A stretch of DNA of 6,585 bases. Source: Kiritimatiellia bacterium. GTDB lineage: Bacteria; Verrucomicrobiota; Kiritimatiellia; RFP12; UBA1067. Of the stretch, positions 1 to 5,374 are shown piece by piece. The stretch's first letter is position 1, and every line of letters starts with the position of its first letter. The DNA lies in assembly GCA_017389885.1 (NCBI GenBank), contig JAFPDR010000154.1, positions 1 through 6,585 of the forward strand, written 5' to 3'. The notes under the pieces were generated by a model that saw only the letters and a program-made list of their open reading frames with translations, was not told the origin of the DNA and made no database searches. A program made the position numbers and the translations under genes.

Positions 1-675
1 ATCGCCCTTCGCAACAAGCTGGAACGCCTCGTCGTCGGAAGCTGCGACCTTGCGGCGAACATCCTCGCCGCCGCCTTTGCCGAAGGGAGTGTACGAAAAG
101 TCGTCGCCGTAGTGGGTGAAGTCGGACGACACGACAAGCAAAGTCTCGGCGTCCATCAACCGCGCCAGCGCACGAGCGCACATCCCCATCTGGTCCTGGC
201 CAAAGGAACCCATCACGAGCGGCACGACCGTGAAGCCATTGCCGAGCGCAAGCTGAAGAAGCGGATACTCGATCTGCGCGGAATGCTCGGCGGAATGTAT
301 GCCGTCGTTGCGTGCAACCGGCGCGACGAGCGCCATGCGGTCGATGAAATCGTTGTCGATGCGGATTTCGCCGAGCGGCGTCGAGACGGCGGACGCCTCC
401 GGCGCGACAAGGCGGTTCTCTATCCATGCGCGGTGGCTCGGCGCGAGAAGGACGACGCGCCTGAACTTCGCGCCCTTCACGAGGCGGACCGCAGTCCACG
501 CCGTCTCGCCGGAGTACGCCCAGCCCGCGTGGGGCAGAACGAGTACGTTCGGCGCCACGCGCGGCGCATCCGCCGCGGAGGCGCGCTCCCATCTCTCGGA
601 CATCGCGCGGATTCCGTCCGCGCTTCCCGGATACCATGACCCGGCTATCGTGCTTTCAAGGGGTGAAGTATGCAT
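1..675 (-). CDS. MEMO1-family protein (AmmeMemoRadiSam system protein B), 3' end cut by window
   Basis: The reverse strand reads openly from an ATG at 675 to the window edge, giving 225 residues without a stop. I translated it codon by codon. Family hallmarks appear in order: AGSWYPG at residues 11-17, LPHAGWAYSG at 47-56, APSHR at 78-82, STPLGEIRID at 98-107, EHSAQIEYPLLQ at 130-141 and VVSSDFTHYG at 181-190. His49 and His81 fall at the numbers of the metal-ligand histidines of human MEMO1. The third ligand, a C-terminal Cys there, would lie beyond the window. In prokaryotes the family is often encoded with an AMMECR1 protein and a radical SAM protein, and its biochemical role is unsettled. 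Neither partner is visible next to it here. GAGG lies about 9 bases before the ATG, supporting this start. The gene diverges from pta. Family assignment is firm; function is not. Confidence 0.9.
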   Translation of the reverse strand, partial: MHTSPLESTIAGSWYPGSADGIRAMSERWERASAADAPRVAPNVLVLPHAGWAYSGETAWTAVRLVKGAKFRRVVLLAPSHRAWIENRLVAPEASAVSTPLGEIRIDNDFIDRMALVAPVARNDGIHSAEHSAQIEYPLLQLALGNGFTVVPLVMGSFGQDQMGMCARALARLMDAETLLVVSSDFTHYGDDFSYTPFGKGGGEDVRRKVAASDDEAFQLVAKGD

Positions 676-701
676 TTTCCCGTCCTCGCCTTTCTACGGA
701 C

Positions 702-710
702 ATTATATCA
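702..710 (-). promoter_or_regulatory. Extended -10 promoter of the MEMO-family gene
   Basis: The reverse strand reads TGATATAAT, a perfect -10 hexamer (702-707) with an upstream TGn. Initiation about 7 bases downstream would give a leader of roughly 20 bases containing the GAGG ribosome-binding site. No -35 hexamer is recognisable at 16-18 bp spacing (725-730 reads CGTCCG), as is usual for extended -10 promoters. Confidence 0.65.
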
Positions 711-748
711 AATTTCGCCTCCTGCGGACGCGTCGGGCAGTCCGGGAT

Positions 749-763
749 GTATCGCGGAGATAC
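749..763. repeat. 15-bp inverted repeat upstream of pta
   Basis: Perfect 5-bp arms GTATC and GATAC flank a 5-bp centre (GCGGA). The right arm touches the weak -35-like element of the pta promoter, a suitable place for a regulator site. The arms are short and no second copy was seen, so chance is possible. Confidence 0.3.
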
Positions 764-792
764 GACAAAACGCGCGGAGGATTTGGTATAAT
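762..792 (+). promoter_or_regulatory. Extended -10 promoter of pta
   Basis: TGGTATAAT at 784-792 is a perfect -10 hexamer with TGn. A weak -35-like ACGACA sits at 762-767 with a long 19-bp spacer, so the extended -10 probably carries most of the recognition. A start near 799 would leave a leader of about 24 bases that includes the AGGAG at 811-815. Confidence 0.7.
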
Positions 793-822
793 CTACGCCT
801 CAGACAGCGAAGGAGAAAAGAC

Positions 823-1761
823 ATGAATCTCGTTGAAAAGATAAAGGCGAAGGCCAAGTCGGACATCAGGCGCATCGTTCTGCCGGAAGGCGACGAGCCG
901 CGCACAGTCAAGGCGGCGGAGGCGATCCGCGCCGAGGGAATCGCAGACCCGATCCTCGTCACGCCCGAGACCATCGCGGCGGATGCGCCGCGCCTCGAGA
1001 GATACGCGGCCGCGCTCTTCGAGCTGCGCAAGGCGAAGGGAATCACCGAAGAGGCGGCGGCGAAGCTTGCAGCCGACCCGATGTACTACGGAATGATGAT
1101 GGTAAAGCTGGGGGATGCCGACGGACTCGTCTCCGGCGCGGTCCATTCGACCGGCGACATGCTCCGTCCGGCCCTTCAGCTCATCAAGACCGCGCCCGGG
1201 ATGAAGCTGGTCTCGTCGAGCTTCCTCATGGAGTGTCCGAACAGGGACTTCGGCGAGGACGGACTTCTCGTCTACGCGGACTGCGTGGTGAATCCGTGTC
1301 CCAACGCCGAGGAGCTCGCCAACATCGCCGTCGCGACGGCGGAAACCGCGCGGAAGCTCTGCGGAATATCCGAGCCGCGCGTCGCGCTGCTCTCGTTCTC
1401 CACGAAGGGAAGCGCGAACCACGCGCTTGTCGACAAGGTGCGCGAGGCGACGGAGATCGCGCGCTCGCTCGCGCCGGACACTCTCATCGACGGCGAGCTC
1501 CAGTTCGACGCGGCGCTCGTTCCGGAAGTCGGTGCGCTCAAGGCGCCGGGAAGCAAGGTCGCGGGACGCGCGAACGTGCTCGTGTTCCCCGACCTACAGG
1601 CGGGCAACATCGGCTACAAGATCACGCAGCGGCTCGGCGGCGCCTCGTGCTTCGCCGTCCTCCAGGGCCTCGCGAAGCCGTGCAACGACCTCTCGCGCGG
1701 ATGCTCCGTAGAGGACATCGTCAACACGGTCGCCGCAACGGCGGTACAGGCCGGACGCTGA
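823..1761 (+). CDS. pta: Phosphate acetyltransferase (phosphotransacetylase), short type
   Basis: 312 residues. The enzyme interconverts acetyl-CoA plus phosphate with acetyl phosphate plus CoA in the cytoplasm, the partner step to acetate kinase in acetate fermentation or assimilation. Motifs in order: VLPEGDEPRT (19-28), GLVSGAVHST (101-110), LRPALQLIKT (114-123), LSFSTKGSA (190-198), DGELQFDAAL (223-232), AGNIGYKITQRLGG (260-273) and NDLSRGC (288-294). Ser291, Arg292 and Asp298 match the spacing of the catalytic Ser309, Arg310 and Asp316 of the Methanosarcina thermophila enzyme as I recall them. The open frame extends 51 codons further upstream, but this ATG has AGGAG 7 bases before it, follows the promoter and starts the homologous region. 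Domain 1 is about 15 residues shorter than in Bacillus subtilis Pta, and the usual GPILQGL reads FAVLQGL. No ackA is adjacent; umuC converges from 11 bp downstream and no terminator is evident. Confidence 0.95.
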   Translation: MNLVEKIKAKAKSDIRRIVLPEGDEPRTVKAAEAIRAEGIADPILVTPETIAADAPRLERYAAALFELRKAKGITEEAAAKLAADPMYYGMMMVKLGDADGLVSGAVHSTGDMLRPALQLIKTAPGMKLVSSSFLMECPNRDFGEDGLLVYADCVVNPCPNAEELANIAVATAETARKLCGISEPRVALLSFSTKGSANHALVDKVREATEIARSLAPDTLIDGELQFDAALVPEVGALKAPGSKVAGRANVLVFPDLQAGNIGYKITQRLGGASCFAVLQGLAKPCNDLSRGCSVEDIVNTVAATAVQAGR

Positions 1762-1772
1762 TTCCCGCGCCC

Positions 1773-3023
1773 CTACGCCTTCACCGTCATAAGCTCGTCC
1801 CACCGTGTCGTAGGGCGTCGCGACAGCTTCTGGCGCTTCATGTGCCAGGACCGCGCGCCAAGCCCCTGCGCCGCGGAAAACACCTTGCCCTTCCCGTAGC
1901 GCGCATTGAGCGCATCGACTGCGGCGTAGAGGCGGGACTTCTCGGCCGGCGGCGCAATGTCGAAGAGATCGGTCTGACGCGCGGCGCCTGGCTTTTCGAG
2001 GCCGAAGAACACGATGCCCGTCTTTCGGTAGCGCGTCCCTTCCACGTAGAGGGAAGGCACCTCCTCTCGGATTGCGCCGAGCATAACGTTCGTCGCGTCC
2101 GTCGGCGCGGGGAATACCACGGTGCGCCCGAGGAAGTCTCCTCCGCCGCCGGAATCGAAGACCTGCGCGTAGATGTTGCATCCGGCGGCGAGGAGTCCGT
2201 GCCGGCGGAGCTTTGCCGCGGCCTGGGACGTATATGCGGCTATGGATTCCTCAAGCGCCTCCTCGGTAGTGGCGGGCTCGCCGAATGAGCGCGAGCAGGA
2301 TATCGAATCGGGCTCCGCGTCGTAGTCGCGCTCCTCGTGGCAGGGAACGCCGCGCAGCTCCATGGCAGTGCGCAGGAGCGTCACGCCTCCGACCGACCGG
2401 ACCGTATCGTCGGACGCGTCGCGGAGGTGCTTCGCGGTTATGATGCGCACGGACCGCAGCTTGGAGGGCAGGCGGCGTCCGACGCCCCACACCTCCTGCA
2501 CAGGCAGCCCGTCGAGGATCTCCGTAGGATCGTCCGGCATGACGAACACTCCGTCCGGACGCTTCTTGCCGATGTGGTTCGCGATCTTGGCGAGCGTCTT
2601 CGTCGGCGCGAAGCCGACTCCGCACGGAATGCCGACCCAGCGGAGGATCTTCTCGCGGAGCCGCCTGCCGTACGCGGCGTAGTCAGCAGAGGCCGTGGTC
2701 GGCGGAAAGATGAACGCCTCGTCGATTGAGTACTGCTCGACGTCTACCGCCTCCTCGCGCAGGATCGAGATTATTCGGCGCGACATGTCGCCGTACAGCT
2801 CGTAGTTGGACGAGCGGAAGGAGAGCTCGCCGGACGCCTCGCGGCCGCGGAGCTGGAAGTACGGCGTGCCCATCGGGATGCCGAGCGCCTTGAACTCGTT
2901 CGAGCGCGACACGCAGCATCCGTCGTTGTTCGAAAGCACCGCGACCGGGCGTCCCACGAGACTGCGGTCGAACACGCGCTCGCAGGAAACGAAGAAGTTG
3001 TTGCCGTCCACAAGCCCGATCAT
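1773..3023 (-). CDS. umuC: Y-family translesion DNA polymerase, UmuC-like (Pol V catalytic subunit)
   Basis: 416 residues, close to the 422 of Escherichia coli UmuC. It is expected to synthesise DNA past lesions on the chromosome together with processed UmuD and RecA. Catalytic acidic residues are at the E. coli positions: Asp6 (GLVDGNNFF), and Asp101 with Glu102 in YSIDEAF. Phe11 sits at the steric-gate position, Tyr11 in E. coli. VSRSNEFKALGIPMGTPYF (38-56), GVGFAPTKTLAKIANHIGKK (135-154) and VWGVGRRL (178-185) mark fingers, palm and thumb. A sliding-clamp binding motif QTDLF is at 350-354, and the C-terminal TTRWDEL (405-411) is typical of UmuC. An in-frame start nine codons upstream exists, but the ATG at 3023 shares its A with the umuD stop (TGATG), indicating translational coupling, and gives the expected N-terminus. 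No disruption is seen. The 3' end converges on pta. Confidence 0.95.
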   Translation of the reverse strand: MIGLVDGNNFFVSCERVFDRSLVGRPVAVLSNNDGCCVSRSNEFKALGIPMGTPYFQLRGREASGELSFRSSNYELYGDMSRRIISILREEAVDVEQYSIDEAFIFPPTTASADYAAYGRRLREKILRWVGIPCGVGFAPTKTLAKIANHIGKKRPDGVFVMPDDPTEILDGLPVQEVWGVGRRLPSKLRSVRIITAKHLRDASDDTVRSVGGVTLLRTAMELRGVPCHEERDYDAEPDSISCSRSFGEPATTEEALEESIAAYTSQAAAKLRRHGLLAAGCNIYAQVFDSGGGGDFLGRTVVFPAPTDATNVMLGAIREEVPSLYVEGTRYRKTGIVFFGLEKPGAARQTDLFDIAPPAEKSRLYAAVDALNARYGKGKVFSAAQGLGARSWHMKRQKLSRRPTTRWDELMTVKA

Positions 3024-3418
3024 CACTTCACCGAAAACCTGTGGATGCACGCCGTCACTTTCCCGAAGTAGTCGAGCTCCTGCCCGGGCCGCAGTCGTAT
3101 CACGGGGTAGTCGGGGTTTGCGGGCTCAAGCCGGATCCCCTCGCTTCCGCGGCGGAACCTCTTCACAGTGAAATCGCCGTCGACGCTGGCGATTACGACG
3201 TCTCCGTCCGCCGGACGGAGCGAGCGGTCCACTACGAGGATGTCTCCGTCGTTGATTCCCGCGCCCGTCATCGAATCGCCCTCGACGCGCACGAAGTAAG
3301 TGGCGGCCGGACGCTTTACGAGGAGTTCGTTGAGGTCGAGCGGAGGCTCGAGGTACTGTTCGGCCGGAGACGGGAAGCCCGCCACCACCGATCCCGATAT
3401 TTTCGCCTTTGCGGACAT
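3023..3418 (-). CDS. umuD: UmuD-like self-cleaving subunit of error-prone polymerase V
   Basis: 131 residues of the S24 (LexA/UmuD) peptidase family. RecA-stimulated self-cleavage of such proteins produces UmuD', the active partner of UmuC. The sequence aligns without gaps to E. coli UmuD at an offset of 11. The predicted cleavage site is Ala13-Gly14 in AGFPSPAEQYLE, matching Cys24-Gly25. The catalytic serine is Ser49 in GDSM (Ser60) and the general-base lysine is Lys86 in DFTVKRF (Lys97). DLNELLVKRPAATYFVRVEGDSM (28-50) is diagnostic. The N-terminal arm is only 13 residues. The ATG at 3418 is the first usable in-frame start, because the frame upstream has no ATG, GTG or TTG before the tRNA, but it has no Shine-Dalgarno sequence. 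umuC follows with a one-base overlap; the tRNA-Ser CCA end lies 31 bp upstream. Confidence 0.93.
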   Translation of the reverse strand: MSAKAKISGSVVAGFPSPAEQYLEPPLDLNELLVKRPAATYFVRVEGDSMTGAGINDGDILVVDRSLRPADGDVVIASVDGDFTVKRFRRGSEGIRLEPANPDYPVIRLRPGQELDYFGKVTACIHRFSVK

Positions 3419-3449
3419 AGCCGTTGAAAGTACGCGAGCCCAAAACCGT

Positions 3450-3542
<93 letters not shown>

Positions 3543-3564
3543 TAATAACCAAATCGTGGGAGAT

Positions 3565-3593
3565 AGTATATCAAATCCGCTGCTCGCCGTCAA
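3565..3593 (-). promoter_or_regulatory. Strong sigma70-type promoter of tRNA-Ser, overlapping the 3' end of nagA
   Basis: On the reverse strand TTGACG (3588-3593) and TATACT (3565-3570) are separated by exactly 17 bp, with TGA directly before the -10. It is the best two-box promoter in the window. Initiation near 3558 would be about 16 bases upstream of the mature tRNA 5' end. The -35 and spacer lie inside nagA codons, and the TGA of the extended -10 is the nagA stop codon itself. Confidence 0.8.
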
Positions 3594-4737
3594 CGAAGAC
3601 GGCCGAGATTTTCCACGATTTCGGATTCACCACCGCGAGGTCGGCTATGTACCCCCTCTCGACCTTGCCGAGCCTGTCGCCCCATCCGAGCTCGATCGCC
3701 TGGTTCCAGGACGAGGTGCGCACCAGGTCCTTGAGCGGAATCCCCGTGACGTCGTGGATGTTCTTGAGGCCATTCCCGAGCCACAGCGTGGACCCCGCGA
3801 GGTTCCCGCCCTTCACGAGCCTCGCCTCGCCGTTCTCGAGCTTCACCTCGAGTCCGCCCATCGTGAAGGCGTAGCCGTCCCTGCAGTGCGAGCAGCGGAG
3901 GGAGTCCGTGACGATCTGCACGTGCTCGAGGCTGCGGCGCGTGAAGACGAGCTTCAGCATGTCGGGGCAGAGATGTATCTTGTCGCAGATCACCTCGGTG
4001 TTTAGGTCGTCCACAAGAAAGCCCGCGCCGACCATTCCGATCTCGCGGTGGTGGAGCGGTGTCATCTGGTTGCAGAAGTGCGTCATGTGCCTGAGCCCGA
4101 GCCTGTACGCCTTCATGAGGTCCGCGAACTTCGCGCCGGTGTGTCCGCAGCTCGGCACAACGCCGAGCTTCAGGCACTCCTTCGCGAACTTGTCGCCGCC
4201 CTCGGACTCGACGGCGTAGGTGATGAGCTTCACCGGATACACCGCGGCGATCTCCTTCAGCTCGCGCACGTCGGGCTTTCGCACGAACTTCGGATTCTGC
4301 GCGCCGCAGCACTTCGGGTTGATGAACGGACCCTCGAGGTGGATCGCAGGCGCCTTCGCGTAGGGCATCCCGGCGTCGGCGTAATTCTTCGCGTTGCGCG
4401 CGGACCTGAGCAGGTCCTTCTTCGCGACCGTGAGGGTCGTGGGAAGGAACGTCGTAACGCCCTCCTCGAGCTTGGCCTTGGCGAACTGGAATATCGCGTC
4501 AGGATCGGCGTCGCAGAAGTCGTACCCGAGCGCGCCGTGGGTGTGCACGTCGATGAAGCCGGGCATCACGTACTGTCCGCCGACGTCCACTATGGTCGTG
4601 TCCGCGCCCGGCGCGAACTTCGCCTTCCCCATCTTCCGCACCGACTTGATGCGTCCGTCCTCAATCGCCACGGCGGCCCCCTCGAGGTCCACGCCCGGCG
4701 AAACTACATGCGCGTTGACGATTACAGTTCTCTTCAT
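3571..4737 (-). CDS. nagA: N-acetylglucosamine-6-phosphate deacetylase (divergent)
   Basis: 388 residues, usual for the family. NagA removes the acetyl group from GlcNAc-6-phosphate in the cytoplasm, feeding amino-sugar catabolism or cell-wall recycling. It is an amidohydrolase-fold enzyme: GFIDVHTHG (60-68), IHLEGPFINP (132-141, metal ligand Glu135), CGHTGA (197-202, His199), MTHFCNQMTPLHHRE (218-232, His220 and Arg231), His255 in CDKIHL and catalytic Asp278 in VTDS all correspond to E. coli NagA active-site residues. Two oddities: the family's KKG(T/A)H reads CCGAQ at 143-147, placing Gln147 where E. coli has His143, and residues 280-289 contain CSHC where most family members have a Gly-Pro-rich turn. 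The C-terminal GYIADLAVVNP (362-372) is typical. AGGAGG (4743-4748) lies 5 bases before the ATG. It follows tetR by 37 bp, with a palindrome in between. A related deacetylase specificity is possible. Confidence 0.9.
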   Translation of the reverse strand: MKRTVIVNAHVVSPGVDLEGAAVAIEDGRIKSVRKMGKAKFAPGADTTIVDVGGQYVMPGFIDVHTHGALGYDFCDADPDAIFQFAKAKLEEGVTTFLPTTLTVAKKDLLRSARNAKNYADAGMPYAKAPAIHLEGPFINPKCCGAQNPKFVRKPDVRELKEIAAVYPVKLITYAVESEGGDKFAKECLKLGVVPSCGHTGAKFADLMKAYRLGLRHMTHFCNQMTPLHHREIGMVGAGFLVDDLNTEVICDKIHLCPDMLKLVFTRRSLEHVQIVTDSLRCSHCRDGYAFTMGGLEVKLENGEARLVKGGNLAGSTLWLGNGLKNIHDVTGIPLKDLVRTSSWNQAIELGWGDRLGKVERGYIADLAVVNPKSWKISAVFVDGEQRI

Positions 4738-4742
4738 GTTTC

Positions 4743-4748
4743 CCTCCT
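4743..4748 (-). promoter_or_regulatory. Ribosome-binding site of nagA
   Basis: A full AGGAGG on the reverse strand, 5 bases before the nagA ATG. It is the strongest Shine-Dalgarno sequence in the window. If transcription starts near 4749, as the -10 predicts, the leader is only about 12 bases and begins at this site. Confidence 0.8.
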
Positions 4749-4750
4749 GG

Positions 4751-4773
4751 GCTGTATTATAGCATAAAACAGC
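4751..4773. promoter_or_regulatory. 23-bp palindromic operator candidate at the nagA promoter
   Basis: Outer arms GCTGT/ACAGC and inner arms TTAT/ATAA pair perfectly, with one mismatched pair between them and a 3-bp centre: 9 of 10 arm positions are complementary. It fits exactly between the tetR stop and the nagA Shine-Dalgarno site and covers the whole -10 hexamer, so a bound protein would block RNA polymerase. There is no T-run after it on either strand, which argues against a terminator. The adjacent TetR-family protein is the obvious ligand, by inference. Confidence 0.65.
4756..4764 (-). promoter_or_regulatory. Extended -10 promoter of nagA
   Basis: The reverse strand reads TGCTATAAT in the 37-bp gap between tetR and nagA. 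No convincing -35 is found at 16-18 bp spacing, which would fall in the last tetR codons (4779-4784 reads CGCCTC). It lies inside the 23-bp palindrome and would let nagA be expressed separately from tetR. Confidence 0.7.
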
Positions 4774-4774
4774 G

Positions 4775-5374
4775 TCAGGAGGCGACCGTCATCGCCTGAA
4801 TCATGTCGGATATCCGGACCTTTATGTGAGCGGAGTTGGATTCGGTGCCGAGGATGATGCGCAGCACGCACGACTCGAGCAGCGAGTAGAACCCCTCCGC
4901 CGCGCGCTCCGGATCTATCTCCGGCTTGAACTCGCCCTTCACGACGCCCTCCGTGAGGAGTTCGCGGAAGACGGCCTTTATGCCGCCCGTGAAGCGGTGG
5001 ATGCGCTCGCCCATGTCCTCTCCGGAGCGGACCATCGACAGCACGAAGTCGAATATCGCCGCAAGGAACTCCTTCTTCTCGAACAGCACGTCCGCCACGT
5101 GGAAGCACACCATCCCGAGGCGGTCCGACACCTTCCCGCGCCGCGCGATCTCCTTCTTGCACTCGCCCATTATCTGGCGCGTCGCGGCGAGGATCGCCGC
5201 GTCCAGCACCTCGCGCTTCGAGCGGAAGTAGCGGTAGAGGACGGTGCGCGCTACGCCTGCGGACGACGCGATCATTATGAGGGACACGTTGTCGTATCCC
5301 ACCTGCGAGAAGAGCTTCATCGCCCTCGACGCGATCTCAAGCCTTCTTGACTCGTGGTCTATTCTTGCGGACAT
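4775..5374 (-). CDS. TetR/AcrR-family transcriptional regulator
   Basis: 199 residues, typical TetR size. Residues 12-58 form the N-terminal DNA-binding domain: an LEIASRAMKLFSQVGYDNVS helix pair, then the helix-turn-helix with IASSAGVARTVLYRYFRSK (35-53), where GVARTVLYRYF is the recognition helix and YRYF the family signature. Residues 60-199 are a mostly helical ligand-binding and dimerisation domain without recognisable similarity, so the effector is unknown. The first 38 bp overlap the end of the radical SAM gene. The ATG at 5374 is chosen because later starts would cut into the DNA-binding domain; GGAG ends one base before it and AAGGA lies 12 bases upstream. It may be co-transcribed with the radical SAM gene and also served by an internal promoter at 5419-5427. 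The palindrome immediately downstream is its likely operator. Confidence 0.9.
   Translation of the reverse strand: MSARIDHESRRLEIASRAMKLFSQVGYDNVSLIMIASSAGVARTVLYRYFRSKREVLDAAILAATRQIMGECKKEIARRGKVSDRLGMVCFHVADVLFEKKEFLAAIFDFVLSMVRSGEDMGERIHRFTGGIKAVFRELLTEGVVKGEFKPEIDPERAAEGFYSLLESCVLRIILGTESNSAHIKVRISDMIQAMTVAS

Noticed and set aside
1771..1815. CCCTACG/CGTAGGG inverted repeat at the pta-umuC convergence, as a bidirectional terminator
   Set aside because: Loop of 31 bases, no T-run on either side, and it lies largely within the umuC coding end.
1233..2288. Plus-strand frame of 351 codons across pta and umuC
   Set aside because: Arg-rich composition, spans two real convergent genes in the wrong frame or strand, no family resemblance.
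4048..4767. Long plus-strand reading frame (239 codons) opposite nagA
   Set aside because: Arg/Val/Leu/Glu-rich shadow typical of GC-rich antisense frames, without a recognisable domain; nagA on the other strand is clear.
4751..4773. LexA (SOS) box reading of the nagA palindrome, because it contains CTGT and ACAG
   Set aside because: The half-sites are 13 bp apart, not the 8 bp of the gamma-proteobacterial box, and the neighbouring gene is not a damage-response gene.
4751..4773. Rho-independent terminator after tetR
   Set aside because: The hairpin is AT-rich with an internal mismatch and is followed by the AGGAGG of nagA, not a T-run.
4826..5350. Plus-strand frame of 174 codons opposite tetR
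   Set aside because: Antisense shadow rich in Arg, Leu and His; tetR has a clear helix-turn-helix and start signal.
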